From: Saliniramus fredricksonii
GTDB lineage: Bacteria; Pseudomonadota; Alphaproteobacteria; Rhizobiales; Beijerinckiaceae
Direction of reading: 5' to 3'
Length of the DNA: 64,000 nt
Assembly: GCF_900094735.1 (NCBI RefSeq)
Contig: NZ_FMBM01000002.1
Coordinates: forward strand, 248,001-312,000
In this document: positions 1 through 8,934 of the stretch, in pieces
Layout: the number at the start of each line of letters is the position of its first letter
Numbering within the stretch: position 1 is the first letter of the stretch
The notes under the pieces: generated by a model
What the model was told of the DNA's origin: nothing
The model's input: the letters and a program-made list of their open reading frames with translations, nothing else
Database searches by the model: none
Program-made: the position numbers and the translations under genes

Positions 1-308
1 TCCGCGAGACCATGCGCAAATACAAGAAGGTCTCCGTCTACGAAGTGCTGGATATCGCGGTGAATGCCACCTTGTCGCGCACAATCCTGACAAGTGTGAC
101 AACCTTACTCGCGCTGATGGCGCTGGCCGTTCTCGGCGGCGAGATCATCAAGGGTTTCGCCTATGCGATGATCTTCGGTCTGGTGGTCGGCACCTATTCC
201 TCGATCTTCGTCGCCGCGCCAATCCTGATCTATCTCGGCGTGCGCGCCTCGAGCGCGGTCGGCTCGGCAGCGCAAAGCGGGCCCGATGCCGCGCAGCCGG
301 CGGAGTGA
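1..308 (+). CDS. secF: Protein translocase subunit SecF, C-terminal end (partial)
   Basis: The reading frame is already open at the window edge and ends at 308, so only about the last 100 residues are present. SecF works with SecD in the inner membrane and uses the proton-motive force to help SecYEG export proteins. The fragment begins with the basic loop RENMRKYKK-type sequence typical of SecF, followed by the last two hydrophobic segments (around SRTILTSVTTLLALMALAVL and FAYAMIFGLVVGTYSSIFVA) and a short Ala-rich cytoplasmic tail. The next gene starts 4 bases after the stop, so the two are probably cotranscribed; the SecF/Mth938-protein pairing is common in alphaproteobacteria. The call rests on motif recognition of the C-terminal region only. 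Confidence 0.9.
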   Translation, partial: RETMRKYKKVSVYEVLDIAVNATLSRTILTSVTTLLALMALAVLGGEIIKGFAYAMIFGLVVGTYSSIFVAAPILIYLGVRASSAVGSAAQSGPDAAQPAE

Positions 309-312
309 TCTG

Positions 313-696
313 ATGGCGGGGCCGCTCTATGACGGCTTCGTGCCCGGGCGCCATCCGATCGATGCCTATGGCAATGGCGGCTTTCGCTTTGCCGAGATGT
401 CGCACAAGGGCTCCATTCTGGCGCTGCCGTCGGGCATCTCGAAATGGGATGTCGCGGGCGCATCCGCCCTCGACGAGGAGGCCTTCAGGCCGGTTCTCGC
501 GGAGGCGGAGGACATCGAGATCCTGCTGATCGGCACCGGGCGCAACATCGTGCCCCTTCCCGAGCCGCTGCTATGGCGCCTGCGCGATCCCGGCATGCGC
601 CTCGACGTCATGCAGACGGGGGCTGCGGCGCGCACCTTCAACATCCTGCTGGCCGAGAACCGGCGCGTCGCGGCGGCGCTGATCGCCGTGGGGTGA
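313..696 (+). CDS. Mth938-like domain (DUF498/NDUFAF3-type) protein
   Basis: This 127-residue protein belongs to the Mth938/DUF498 family, whose eukaryotic relative NDUFAF3 helps assemble respiratory complex I. The bacterial role is not established. Family features are the N-terminal FVPGRHPIDAYGNGGFRF segment, the central ILLIGTGRNIVPLP turn and the MQTGAAARTFNILLAENRRV stretch near the C-terminus. I chose the ATG at 313 rather than 286 because family members start just before the GPLYDGF-like segment and the upstream codons overlap secF. It sits directly behind secF and is probably in the same transcript. Confidence 0.85.
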   Translation: MAGPLYDGFVPGRHPIDAYGNGGFRFAEMSHKGSILALPSGISKWDVAGASALDEEAFRPVLAEAEDIEILLIGTGRNIVPLPEPLLWRLRDPGMRLDVMQTGAAARTFNILLAENRRVAAALIAVG

Positions 697-766
697 TGAT
701 TTCCGTCGCGGCGCATCGTCGTGTTATGAGATGGTCCGGGTGGGTTGGAGCCGAGAGATCGTGGCA

Positions 767-2041
767 ATGACGGGCGAATTGCAGGGCAGGCGGGTTCTAT
801 TGATCATCGGCGGCGGGATCGCGGCATACAAGTCCCTCGATCTGATCCGGCGCCTGCGCGATGCGGGCGGGCAGGTGCGCTGCGTGATGACCGCCGGCGC
901 GCAGGAATTCGTCACGCCGCTCGCCGCTGCGGCTCTTTCCGGCGAGAAAACCTGGACCGATCTGTTCGACCGCGCCGATGAAGCGGCGATCGGCCATATC
1001 CGCCTCGCACGCGACGCCGATTGCGTGGTGGTGGCACCGGCTACGGCCAATCTGATGGCCCGCATGGCGCAGGGCCATGCCGATGACCTCGCCACAACGG
1101 TTCTCCTCGCCACGCGCCTGCCCGTCCTGATCGCGCCGGCCATGAACCCGGCCATGTGGGCGCATCCCGCCACGCAGCGCAATCTCGCCACCCTCAAACG
1201 CGACGGCGTGCGTACCGTCGGCCCCGATTCCGGCCCCATGGCCGAGCCGGAAACCGGGGCCGGGCGCATGGCGGAGCCGATGGCGATCGTGGCGGCGACA
1301 CAGGCGCTGTTCGATGTGGCGCAGACGCCGCGCGATGGCGCGCTCGCGGGTCGCCATGTGCTGGTCACCTCCGGGCCGACCCACGAGCCGATAGACCCGG
1401 TGCGCTATATCGCCAACCGCTCCTCCGGGCGTCAGGGCCACGCCATCGCGGCGGCGGCGGCGCGCGCCGGGGCCCGGGTGACGCTGGTTTCCGGCCCGGT
1501 TGGGATCCCGGCCCCGCCGGGCGTCGATCTGGTCCCGGTGGAAACCGCACGGCAGATGCAGGCGGCAGTGGATGCTGCGCTGCCCGCCGATATCGCAATC
1601 TTCGCCGCTGCCGTCGCCGATTGGCGCACCGATCGTGATGCAGCGCGCAAGATCAAGAAGGTTGGCGGCGGGCCGCCGGCGCTGGCGCTGGTGGAAAATC
1701 CCGATATCCTCGCCACCGTCGCGGCGATGCGTGCGGGCCGTCCGGCGCTGGTCGTCGGTTTTGCCGCGGAAACGCACGACGTGATCGCGCTCGCGCGGGC
1801 AAAGCGCGCGCGCAAGGGCTGCGACCTGATGATCGCCAATGACGTCTCCGCCGGCAGCGGCGTCGCGGGCGGTGTGATGGGCGGGGCACGCAACGCAGTG
1901 CATCTGATCGATGCCGGTGACGCGGTGATCTCCTGGCCAGAAATGGACAAGGACATGGTAGCGGAAAGGCTCATCGCGGAATGTGTCACGCGGCTTGAGG
2001 GCCTGAGCGAAGCTGATCTCGATGCGGGGTCGCAGGCATGA
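767..2041 (+). CDS. coaBC: Bifunctional phosphopantothenoylcysteine decarboxylase / phosphopantothenate-cysteine ligase
   Basis: CoaBC carries out two consecutive steps of coenzyme A synthesis: it ligates cysteine to 4'-phosphopantothenate, then decarboxylates the product to 4'-phosphopantetheine. The N-terminal half is the FMN flavoprotein CoaC ([20 protein letters not shown] near residue 10, and the PAMNPAMW substrate-recognition motif). The C-terminal half is CoaB, with [19 protein letters not shown], the NRSSGRQG nucleotide site, AAAVADWR and a KIKK lysine motif. At 424 residues from ATG 767 it has the usual family length; the frame is open upstream to 731 but the added residues are not family-like. 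Its stop overlaps the dut start by 4 bases (ATGA), which implies translational coupling. Confidence 0.95.
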   Translation: MTGELQGRRVLLIIGGGIAAYKSLDLIRRLRDAGGQVRCVMTAGAQEFVTPLAAAALSGEKTWTDLFDRADEAAIGHIRLARDADCVVVAPATANLMARMAQGHADDLATTVLLATRLPVLIAPAMNPAMWAHPATQRNLATLKRDGVRTVGPDSGPMAEPETGAGRMAEPMAIVAATQALFDVAQTPRDGALAGRHVLVTSGPTHEPIDPVRYIANRSSGRQGHAIAAAAARAGARVTLVSGPVGIPAPPGVDLVPVETARQMQAAVDAALPADIAIFAAAVADWRTDRDAARKIKKVGGGPPALALVENPDILATVAAMRAGRPALVVGFAAETHDVIALARAKRARKGCDLMIANDVSAGSGVAGGVMGGARNAVHLIDAGDAVISWPEMDKDMVAERLIAECVTRLEGLSEADLDAGSQA

Positions 2042-2490
2042 GCATCCGGCTTCTCGTCGAGGCGCTGCCCCATGCCGAGGGGCTGCCGCTGCCCGCCTAC
2101 GAGACTGCGGGCGCCGCCGGATTCGACCTGCGCGCCGCTATTGCCGAAAATTCCCCGATAAAAATGGAAAAATCCGAGAGAGCCCTTGTGCCCACGGGTT
2201 TGAAGTTGCAAATACCGGAGGGTTACGAAGCTCAGGTGAGGCCGCGTTCGGGGCTCGCGCTCCGGCACGGCGTTACCGTTCTCAACACACCCGGAACGAT
2301 CGATTGCGATTATCGGGGGGAGATCGGCGTGGTTCTGATCAATCACGGAGACGCCCCCTTCATGGTCATCCGGGGCATGCGCATCGCTCAGATGGTGCTC
2401 GCACCGGTGACGCAGGCGCAGCTTTGCATGGTCTCGGAGATCGATTCGACGCCACGCGGGGCAGGGGGCTTCGGATCCACCGGTCTGTGA
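2038..2490 (+). CDS. dut: Deoxyuridine 5'-triphosphate nucleotidohydrolase (dUTPase)
   Basis: The enzyme hydrolyses dUTP to dUMP and pyrophosphate, which keeps uracil out of DNA and feeds dTMP synthesis. It is a trimeric cytosolic enzyme. All five family motifs can be read in order: [25 protein letters not shown] with the catalytic aspartate, [10 protein letters not shown] and the C-terminal [10 protein letters not shown] arm that closes over the active site. The length of 150 residues is standard. The start codon overlaps the coaBC stop, and coaBC-dut adjacency is widespread in proteobacteria. Confidence 0.96.
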   Translation: MSIRLLVEALPHAEGLPLPAYETAGAAGFDLRAAIAENSPIKMEKSERALVPTGLKLQIPEGYEAQVRPRSGLALRHGVTVLNTPGTIDCDYRGEIGVVLINHGDAPFMVIRGMRIAQMVLAPVTQAQLCMVSEIDSTPRGAGGFGSTGL

Positions 2491-2534
2491 TATGCGTCTC
2501 GCGGGCGCGCCCCGTATTGTGAGGTTCGATCGAT

Positions 2535-2987
2535 ATGATTCTTCTGTCCCGGCGTTCCCTGCTCGCGATCGCGGCGGTGGTGGATGTGGCCCTGCATGCC
2601 CGGCCGACGCCGGTTGCGGCCAAGCTTCTGGCGCAGCGCCACAATCTTCCCCCGCGTCATCTCGAAACCGTGCTGCAGGCGTTGGTGCGACAGGGCATTC
2701 TCAAGGGCGTGCGCGGTCCGCGCGGCGGCTACGAACTCGCCCGCGAACGCCGCAAGATCACCGCCGGCGACGTGGTGCGTGCAGCGATGACCGCGACCGG
2801 CGAGGACGGATTGCCACCGCTTCCCGAATCCAAGCTCGTTGATGATGTGGTCGGTCCTGCGGTGAAGGAGGCAGGCGAGAGCTTCCTCGGCGCGCTCGAT
2901 GCCTATACGATCGAGGATCTCTGCCAGCAGGCCGAGCAGAAAGCCGTATTCGGTGGCCCTCCCCCGGCACTCGATTTCGCGATCTGA
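2535..2987 (+). CDS. Rrf2-family transcriptional regulator next to cysK
   Basis: This 150-residue protein has the Rrf2 winged-helix layout: an N-terminal [20 protein letters not shown] helix, a recognition region [31 protein letters not shown], and a C-terminal dimerisation helix with the typical TIEDLC segment. Only one cysteine is visible, so the three-cysteine iron-sulfur site of IscR or NsrR is absent. In the CymR branch of the family the partner is cysteine synthase itself. Here the gene ends 29 bases before cysK on the same strand, so control of cysteine synthesis is a reasonable inference, not a demonstrated role. Confidence 0.88.
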   Translation: MILLSRRSLLAIAAVVDVALHARPTPVAAKLLAQRHNLPPRHLETVLQALVRQGILKGVRGPRGGYELARERRKITAGDVVRAAMTATGEDGLPPLPESKLVDDVVGPAVKEAGESFLGALDAYTIEDLCQQAEQKAVFGGPPPALDFAI

Positions 2988-3016
2988 ACCATTCTCCCCG
3001 AGATTCCGGAGGCGTC

Positions 3017-3985
3017 ATGAGCGACGAGACAAGGGCACGCGGTTTCGGTCGGGGCCGCATCTACGATTCGATCACGCAGACCATCGCGGATACGCCTCTG
3101 GTGCGGCTCGCGCGCATGCCGGCTGCACACGGAGTCGATGCCGAGATCCTTCTGAAGCTCGAATTCTTCAACCCGATCGCGAGCGTCAAGGACCGTATCG
3201 GCGTTGCCATGATCGATTCCCTCGAGGCGCAGGGGCTGGTGCGCCCCGGCGGGGTGCTGATCGAGCCGACATCGGGCAATACCGGCATCGCGCTCGCCTT
3301 CGTGGCGGCGGCGCGCGGCTATCGCCTGATCCTCGTCATGCCCGAGACGATGTCGATGGAGCGGCGCAAGATGCTCAGCTTTCTGGGTGCTGAACTTGAG
3401 CTCACGCCTGGCCCGCTGGGCATGCGCGGCGCCTTGAACCGGGCCCGCGAACTGTGCGATACGATCCCTGGCGCGGTAATCCCGCAGCAATTCGCCAATC
3501 CGGCCAATCCGCAGATCCATCGCGAAACCACGGCAGAGGAAATCTGGGCTGATACGGGCGGCAATGTCGATATCATCGTCTCGGCGATCGGTACCGGCGG
3601 CACCATTACCGGCGTCGCAAGCGTGCTGAAGGCGCGCAATCCCGATCTCCAGGTGATCGCGGTCGAGCCCGAGGATTCGCCGGTGCTCTCGGGCGGCCAG
3701 CCCGGTCCACACAAGATTCAGGGGATCGGCGCCGGCTTCGTGCCCGAGATTCTCGACCGCGACCTGATCGACGAAGTCATCACCGTGGGCAACCAGACCG
3801 CCTTCGATTTTTCCCGGGCGCTCGCACGCAATGAAGGCATTCCCGGCGGGATATCCACGGGCGCCAATCTCGCGGCGGCCCTGGAAGTGGGGGCGCGTCC
3901 GGAGAATCGCGGCAAGCGCATCGTCACCTTCGCCTGCTCCTTCGCCGAGCGCTATATTTCGAGTGCCCTGTTCGAGGGGCTGTGA
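3017..3985 (+). CDS. cysK: Cysteine synthase A (O-acetylserine sulfhydrylase)
   Basis: The enzyme is pyridoxal-phosphate dependent and makes L-cysteine from O-acetyl-L-serine and sulfide in the cytoplasm. The PLP lysine is K58 in NPIASVKDR. The substrate loop TSGNTG is at residues 85-90, the phosphate-binding GTGGT loop lies near residue 195, and GGISTGAN near the C-terminus completes the fold. At 322 residues it is of normal length. A good ribosome site (GGAGG) precedes ATG 3017. It follows the Rrf2 regulator directly and is convergent with the minus-strand HTH gene that ends at 4005. Confidence 0.95.
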   Translation: MSDETRARGFGRGRIYDSITQTIADTPLVRLARMPAAHGVDAEILLKLEFFNPIASVKDRIGVAMIDSLEAQGLVRPGGVLIEPTSGNTGIALAFVAAARGYRLILVMPETMSMERRKMLSFLGAELELTPGPLGMRGALNRARELCDTIPGAVIPQQFANPANPQIHRETTAEEIWADTGGNVDIIVSAIGTGGTITGVASVLKARNPDLQVIAVEPEDSPVLSGGQPGPHKIQGIGAGFVPEILDRDLIDEVITVGNQTAFDFSRALARNEGIPGGISTGANLAAALEVGARPENRGKRIVTFACSFAERYISSALFEGL

Positions 3986-4004
3986 GGTTTTTCTGCGGGG
4001 CCGA

Positions 4005-4523
4005 TTACCCCTCGTTGACGAGCTGTTGGATCGTGACCGGCTCCTTTTCGATCATGCGGATCAGGTGCCGGTTGCCGCGGTCGGGGACCTTGCCGATCTC
4101 CCAGCCCTGAATGGTCTTCGTTTCGAGATTATAGGTCCGCGCGAATTCTTCCTGCGACATGCCGAGGCGTGCGCGCAGAGCCTTCAGCCGTGCAGAGAAG
4201 TGTGCCTTCAGATCCCGGTCGGCGGCGCTGCGGAAGGCGACGCTGATCCCGGCGGACCGGAGTTCATCGGAAAGCGCCGTTGCATCGTCCACCTGCGAAA
4301 GCGTGATGATCGCAGCACCGTCGCACAAGGCCCGCTCGATCGCACGCTTGGCCTTGAGCTTCGTGGTGCCGCGCGCGACCATGGCCAGGGTCGCGGCGAT
4401 CACGTCGGGCGCGACGTGATCGGGTTTCAGGACGATCTCTTCCCGGGAACCTGAATTCACGCGGGGTATGGCCCGGACGCGCCCCTGTCGTGCGAGACGC
4501 TCCGCGAATGACGATTTCGACAT
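4005..4523 (-). CDS. Helix-turn-helix domain protein, HigA/XRE-like C-terminus
   Basis: This 172-residue protein ends in an XRE-type DNA-binding domain: LKALRARLGMSQEEFARTYNLETKTIQGWEIGK, around residues 112-144. The N-terminal part carries a KLKAKRAIERAL helix and a mixed alpha/beta section that I cannot assign. C-terminal HTH domains of this form occur in antitoxins and small regulators. Its start lies inside the preceding minus-strand ORF (4264-4764) in a different frame, so the two are overlapping and probably cotranscribed. A toxin-antitoxin role is possible, but no recognisable toxin is present. Confidence is high that it is a gene and low on its function. Confidence 0.75.
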   Translation of the reverse strand: MSKSSFAERLARQGRVRAIPRVNSGSREEIVLKPDHVAPDVIAATLAMVARGTTKLKAKRAIERALCDGAAIITLSQVDDATALSDELRSAGISVAFRSAADRDLKAHFSARLKALRARLGMSQEEFARTYNLETKTIQGWEIGKVPDRGNRHLIRMIEKEPVTIQQLVNEG

Positions 4524-4764
4524 AACCCGTATCCCCCAGAAGCCTTTTCGCCATCATGCGCATGCTGCCCCGCGTCAGGACGCCCGCATCCGGCGGGGAG
4601 ATCGAGATATGCGCACACTCCACCAAGAGCCCGCCATCCACGTCTTCGACCTCACCCATGATCATGATCGTCGCGCCCGGAACGGTGATCCTGATGGTCG
4701 CAACCTCACGCTCCGACCCATCATCAAGCAGGACATAATCGATTTGGTCTACCTTCAAATGCAT
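4264..4764 (-). CDS. Conserved small protein of unknown function, overlapping the HTH gene
   Basis: The first ~107 residues (4444-4764) look like a genuine compact protein: MHLKVDQIDYVLLDDGSERE, several beta-strand-like segments, and an RTTGARPGHTPREFRF end. The remaining ~59 residues run through the HTH gene in another frame and turn into an Arg-rich string (SRRARRDRRDPG) typical of an out-of-frame reading of G+C-rich coding DNA. The natural protein may therefore have ended near 4444 and lost its stop, or the overlap may be real. An AT-rich stretch upstream (4765-4845) probably holds the promoter for this pair. No function is assigned. Confidence 0.6.
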   Translation of the reverse strand: MHLKVDQIDYVLLDDGSEREVATIRITVPGATIMIMGEVEDVDGGLLVECAHISISPPDAGVLTRGSMRMMAKRLLGDTGYVEIVIRGASRTTGARPGHTPREFRFPGRDRPETRSRRARRDRRDPGHGRARHHEAQGQACDRAGLVRRCCDHHAFAGGRCNGAFR

Positions 4765-4982
4765 ACTCCAACAGCGTATAAATTTCAGGTGAGTGGATAT
4801 TTCTGGTTTTTCGGAAATCGTGTTTTAATTACCCGGCAACCAGAGCGGTTGTGGCTCATCCGCCCCTCCGCCCCTCTGCCCTGTGGCAGGCCGGATCGCG
4901 GGGTGGTAAGGATAAACCCTGCGATCCAACCGCGAATCATGATGTGATCCCGACAGCTTCATCCGATCCCGAACACAAAACG

Positions 4983-6113
4983 ATGCCGGCCGCCGACCCG
5001 GCGGATCTGCTCGTCTGGTATGACCGCCATCGCCGCCGGCTGCCCTGGCGCGCCATGCCGGGGGAGCGAGCCGATCCCTATCGCGTCTGGCTGTCGGAAA
5101 TCATGCTGCAACAGACCACCGTGCAGGCGGTCAAACCGTATTTCGAGCGCTTTCTCACCCGGTTTCCGGATGTGGAGAGCCTCGCGGTGGCGCCGCAGGA
5201 TGCGGTGATGCAGGCCTGGGCCGGGCTCGGTTATTATTCGCGGGCGCGCAACCTGCATGCCTGCGCGCAGGTCGTCGCGCGCGATCATGGCGGGCGCTTT
5301 CCCGCCGACGAGACGGCCCTGCGCGCGCTTCCGGGAATCGGGGCCTATACGGCGGCGGCGATCGCGGCGATCGCCTTCGGCATTCCCGCCGCCGCCGTCG
5401 ACGGCAATGTCGAGCGGGTGGTCAGCCGGCTGATCGCGCTGGAGGAGCCGTTACCGGCGGCGAAGCCGCATATCCGCGAAGTGACGCAGGCGATGGTGCC
5501 GCAGGCGCGATCCGGTGATTTCGCCCAGGCGATGATGGATCTCGGCGCCACGATCTGCACGCCCAGGCGCCCTGCCTGCGCGCTCTGTCCCTGGATGGTG
5601 GCCTGTGTCGCGCGCCGGGAGGGCTTGCAGGAGAGTTTTCCGCGCAAGGCAAAGAAGGCCCCACGCCAGATCCGCTACGGCGCAGCTTTCGTGGCCGAGC
5701 GCGCCGATGGCGCCATCCTGCTGCGCACGCGCCCGTCGAGTGGACTGCTCGGCGGGATGGCGGAGGTGCCGGGCAGCGACTGGCGCGCGGATTATCCGCT
5801 GAGCCAGGCCATCCTCGACGCGCCCTGTGAGGCACGCTGGCGGCGGATGCCGGGGATCGTACGCCATGTCTTCACTCATTTTCCGCTGGAACTGACCGTA
5901 TTCCACGCCCGGCTCGACAGGCAGGCCGGGGCGCCCGAGGGCATGCGTTTCACCGGTGCCGACGAACTCGCCGACGAGGCGCTGCCCAGCGTCATGCGCA
6001 AGGTCCTCGCGCATGCCCTGCCGCAATTCGGCGCGCCGGCAGACAAGGGGGGCGGAAAGAGAGAACCGGCGTCACGGAAACGGTCCGGAAAAAAAGACGC
6101 CGTGGAGAAGTAA
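4983..6113 (+). CDS. mutY: A/G-specific adenine DNA glycosylase
   Basis: MutY removes adenine mispaired with 8-oxoguanine and so prevents G:C to T:A mutations. The HhH-GPD fold is clear: catalytic Glu39 in SEIMLQQTT, the helix-hairpin-helix LPGIGAYTAAAI, and catalytic Asp140 in VDGNVERVVSRL. Four cysteines (C192, C199, C202, C208; spacing 6-2-5) bind a [4Fe-4S] cluster. The C-terminal third is the NUDIX-like domain that senses 8-oxoG. I chose ATG 4983 (376 residues); the frame is open to 4851 but those codons are not family-like. The tail is Lys/Arg-rich. A mutT gene of the same GO system lies at 23267-23674. Confidence 0.94.
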   Translation: MPAADPADLLVWYDRHRRRLPWRAMPGERADPYRVWLSEIMLQQTTVQAVKPYFERFLTRFPDVESLAVAPQDAVMQAWAGLGYYSRARNLHACAQVVARDHGGRFPADETALRALPGIGAYTAAAIAAIAFGIPAAAVDGNVERVVSRLIALEEPLPAAKPHIREVTQAMVPQARSGDFAQAMMDLGATICTPRRPACALCPWMVACVARREGLQESFPRKAKKAPRQIRYGAAFVAERADGAILLRTRPSSGLLGGMAEVPGSDWRADYPLSQAILDAPCEARWRRMPGIVRHVFTHFPLELTVFHARLDRQAGAPEGMRFTGADELADEALPSVMRKVLAHALPQFGAPADKGGGKREPASRKRSGKKDAVEK

Positions 6114-6176
6114 CGGCTTCCCCTTGGCCATGCGACAATCAGCCCTATCTGTTTGCTGGCTCATGATACCGACACA

Positions 6177-7874
6177 ATGCCGAGCCAGATCGAATTCATG
6201 CCGTCATCGCTTTTTGCCTCCTCTTCGCGCCCCGGTGCCCTGTTCCGGCTGATGCTGATCTGGCTCGGCCTGAGCCTGTTCATCGGCCTGCCGCCATTTG
6301 CCGATGCGCTGTTCGGGCGATTTCACTGGGGCTTTGCGCTCGAAGTCGGCTTCGCCTTCGCGGTGATCGCGCTGGTGCAGGCGCGGCGCGAAAGCGTGCC
6401 GGGCTGGCTGATCCACGTCTTTGCCGCAATCGGGACATTCCTGCTCGCCCTGCGCCTTGCCGATCTCACCGCGCAATCGGTGGTCAATCGCTCTTTGAAC
6501 ATGTTCCTCGACGTCTCGTTGCTGCCCGCCCTGTGGGACGTGGCGCAGACGCTGATCGGATGGCCCTTCGCCGTCGGCGCCGTGGCGGGGATCGTCGTTC
6601 TGCTCGTCGCCTTCTACGTGCTGTGCGTCCTGGCTCTGCGCCGCGCATCCGGCTGCCTTGCCACGTCTCAGGCGCGGCGTGGCTTTGCGATGATCTGCGT
6701 GGCGGGGATCGCGGTCTTCGCCGCCCAGCGCACGGTCTTCGCGGAAGTACCCGGCTGGCGTCCCTTCGGTGCCTCGGCGAGTCTCGTTTTCCGTCAGCAG
6801 AGTGAGCGGCTGGCCGATACGATCGTGCGGCGCGCGCTGTTTCGCGCGGATCTCGCAACGGATGCGGCGGATGAGATCGCGCCCGAGCGCCTGCTCGCGC
6901 GGCTCGGTGATCGCGATGTCATCATCGTCTATATCGAGAGCTACGGCGTCACCGCCCTGGACGAGCCGCAATATGCCGATGTCATCCTGCCACGGCTCGA
7001 ATCCATGCAGGAAGCAGCCGAGGATGCCGGCTTCGCAATGAAGAGCGGGCGCATGGTCGGGGTCAGTGCCGGTGGTCAGTCCTGGCTCAATCATGCCTCC
7101 TTCACTGCGGGGCGCTTCATCGACGATCAGACGCTTTATGCCCTGTTTCTCGCCGAGCGTCCGCGCACGCTGATCCATGATTTCGAAATGACCGGACGGC
7201 GCACGGTGCAGATCAAACCGGCCATCACGCTGCCCTGGCCGGAAGGCGAGCGGCTGGGTTATCAGGCGACCTGGGAAGCGGCGGAAATGGGTTATCACGG
7301 CCCGAATTTCTACTGGGGGATCGTGCCCGACCAATTCGCCCTCGATTTCTTCGCCCGCACCGAGCTCGAAATCGCCGATCGCCCGCCGGTTTTTGCCAGC
7401 GTTGCACTGATCTCGAGCCATGCGCCGTGGCTGCCGGTGCCGGAAGTCGTCAGCTGGGATGAACTGGGTGACGGCGCGGTGTATGAGCGCTGGACGCGCG
7501 ACGCGCCCGAGGCACGGGAGGTGTGGCGCGATCAGGATTCGATTCGCACGCAATATGCCTTGTCGGTGGGGCATTCCATCGATGCCGTGGCGCGATTCCT
7601 GCGTGACCGCATCGATCGCGACGCGCTCGTCGTCGTGCTCGGCGATCACCAGCCCGCGCCGCTGATCACCGGGCCGGATGCGTCGCGCGCCGTGCCGGTG
7701 CATGTCTTCTCCGGAGACGAGAGCGTGCTCGCGCCCTTTGCCGATCTCGGCTTCGTTTCCGGAATCCTGCCCGAGGCGGAGGCGGCGGGCGGTGATGCGG
7801 CGCTTCCCCGCATGGAGGATTTCCGGCCCTTCCTGCTGGAGGCGTTCAGCCGCGAGCCGGAGCCTTCGAGTTGA
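6177..7874 (+). CDS. Membrane-anchored sulfatase / LTA-synthase-like alkaline phosphatase superfamily protein
   Basis: The protein has about 565 residues. Four or five hydrophobic segments occupy the first ~190, and a periplasmic alkaline-phosphatase-fold domain follows. That domain has the metal-site elements DVIIVYIESYGV (acidic residue after a hydrophobic strand), SGRMVGVSAGGQSWLNHASF in the position of the nucleophile loop, SSHAPWLP, and VVVLGDHQPAPL with the metal-binding Asp-His. Relatives transfer phosphoglycerol or phosphoethanolamine groups to envelope glycans or lipids; the substrate here cannot be told. The frame is also open from a TTG at 6153; ATG 6177 is preferred. Confidence 0.8.
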   Translation: MPSQIEFMPSSLFASSSRPGALFRLMLIWLGLSLFIGLPPFADALFGRFHWGFALEVGFAFAVIALVQARRESVPGWLIHVFAAIGTFLLALRLADLTAQSVVNRSLNMFLDVSLLPALWDVAQTLIGWPFAVGAVAGIVVLLVAFYVLCVLALRRASGCLATSQARRGFAMICVAGIAVFAAQRTVFAEVPGWRPFGASASLVFRQQSERLADTIVRRALFRADLATDAADEIAPERLLARLGDRDVIIVYIESYGVTALDEPQYADVILPRLESMQEAAEDAGFAMKSGRMVGVSAGGQSWLNHASFTAGRFIDDQTLYALFLAERPRTLIHDFEMTGRRTVQIKPAITLPWPEGERLGYQATWEAAEMGYHGPNFYWGIVPDQFALDFFARTELEIADRPPVFASVALISSHAPWLPVPEVVSWDELGDGAVYERWTRDAPEAREVWRDQDSIRTQYALSVGHSIDAVARFLRDRIDRDALVVVLGDHQPAPLITGPDASRAVPVHVFSGDESVLAPFADLGFVSGILPEAEAAGGDAALPRMEDFRPFLLEAFSREPEPSS

Positions 7875-8004
7875 GCGCCCGGGGTTAACCATATCGCGCA
7901 AAGCTTTGATCAAACGCGCAATTTCGCCGTGTGCGTACGTCGCGTTAAGGATTCGTCAGGGATAGTGCGTTTGATGAACCGTGCCAGTTCAACGGATGCC
8001 GCCG

Positions 8005-8835
8005 ATGCCCGAACGCCTGATCCCGCCCCCCCGTTTCCTGCCGCTTTTCGCCGTCATCGCTCTGATTGCGAGCCTTGCGGCGTGTTCGGTCTTCCCCGAT
8101 CGCTATCCGCTGAAGGGCGACAATGATCCCCATAACGGCGTCGCGCGGGTGCATCGCATGCCGATCCACGGCATCGACGTGTCGCACTGGCAGGGGGATA
8201 TCGACTGGCATCAGGCGCGCCGCGCCGGAACGCGCTTCGCCTTCATCAAGGCGACCGAAGGGGGTTTGCATCTCGATCGCAAGTTCCACGAAAACTGGGA
8301 AGGCGCACGCCGAGCCGGCATTCCGCGCGGGGCGTATCACTTCGTCTTCTGGTGTCGCGATGCGGCCGAGCAGGCGGCCTGGTTCATCGAGAACGTGCCG
8401 CGCGCGCGCGATGCGCTGCCGCCGGTGCTCGACGTCGAATGGAACAACCATTCGCGCAAATGCTCCCGCCATGTCCCCCGGGACGAAGCCTTGCGCAAGA
8501 TCCGCACCATGCTGTCCATGATGGAGGCCCATTACGGGCAGATGCCGATCATCTATACCGATATCAATTTCCATCGCGACGTTCTCGAGGGCGCGCATTT
8601 CGACAACCCCTTCTGGCTTCGCTCCGTCGCCGCCGAACCGCATGAACGCTATCGCAACCGCCGCTTTACCTTCTGGCAGTGGACGCAGACCGGAACCGTG
8701 CCGGGTATTCGCGGCGAGGTTGATCGCAACGTCTTCTACGGCAGTGAGGGGGAATGGTCGCAGTTCCTCTCCACGCAATGCGACCCGCGCGATCTCGACC
8801 GGTTGTATCAGCGCGGGGTCTGCCGCGTGAAGTGA
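8005..8835 (+). CDS. Glycoside hydrolase family 25 lysozyme, lipoprotein
   Basis: GH25 enzymes are N,O-diacetylmuramidases that cut the MurNAc-GlcNAc bond of peptidoglycan. A lipoprotein signal (LFAVIALIASLAAC, lipobox cysteine 27) precedes the domain. The catalytic signatures are GIDVSHWQG (first Asp), AFIKATEGG, and VLDVEWNN with the catalytic Asp-x-Glu pair; FWQWTQTG closes the barrel. The protein is probably anchored to a membrane facing the periplasm. In-frame GTG 7981 and ATG 7996 are alternative starts. Cysteines near the C-terminus could form a disulfide. Confidence 0.9.
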   Translation: MPERLIPPPRFLPLFAVIALIASLAACSVFPDRYPLKGDNDPHNGVARVHRMPIHGIDVSHWQGDIDWHQARRAGTRFAFIKATEGGLHLDRKFHENWEGARRAGIPRGAYHFVFWCRDAAEQAAWFIENVPRARDALPPVLDVEWNNHSRKCSRHVPRDEALRKIRTMLSMMEAHYGQMPIIYTDINFHRDVLEGAHFDNPFWLRSVAAEPHERYRNRRFTFWQWTQTGTVPGIRGEVDRNVFYGSEGEWSQFLSTQCDPRDLDRLYQRGVCRVK

Positions 8836-8856
8836 CGCGCGGTATGAATGGACCTC

Positions 8857-8880
8857 CGCCCCCTTCGTTCGGAGGGGGCG
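8857..8880. other. GC-rich stem-loop between the lysozyme and ompA-like genes
   Basis: A 10-bp stem (8857-8866 with 8871-8880, one G-T pair) closes a GTTC loop just after the lysozyme stop. A second smaller hairpin follows at 8881-8893. There is no T-run, so it may be a weak or Rho-dependent terminator or an mRNA-stabilising element. Confidence 0.45.
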
Positions 8881-8934
8881 CGCTCCCGGAGCGCCCGCTA
8901 TCAGTATGGCGTCATAATCCGGGAGAACCCATCC

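Noticed and set aside
2988-3016. Riboswitch in front of cysK
   Set aside because: Only 29 bases separate the Rrf2 and cysK genes, too short for a known sulfur-responsive riboswitch.
6204-7913. 569-codon minus-strand ORF antisense to the sulfatase gene
   Set aside because: Composition is that of a complementary frame in G+C-rich coding DNA; the sense gene has clear domains.
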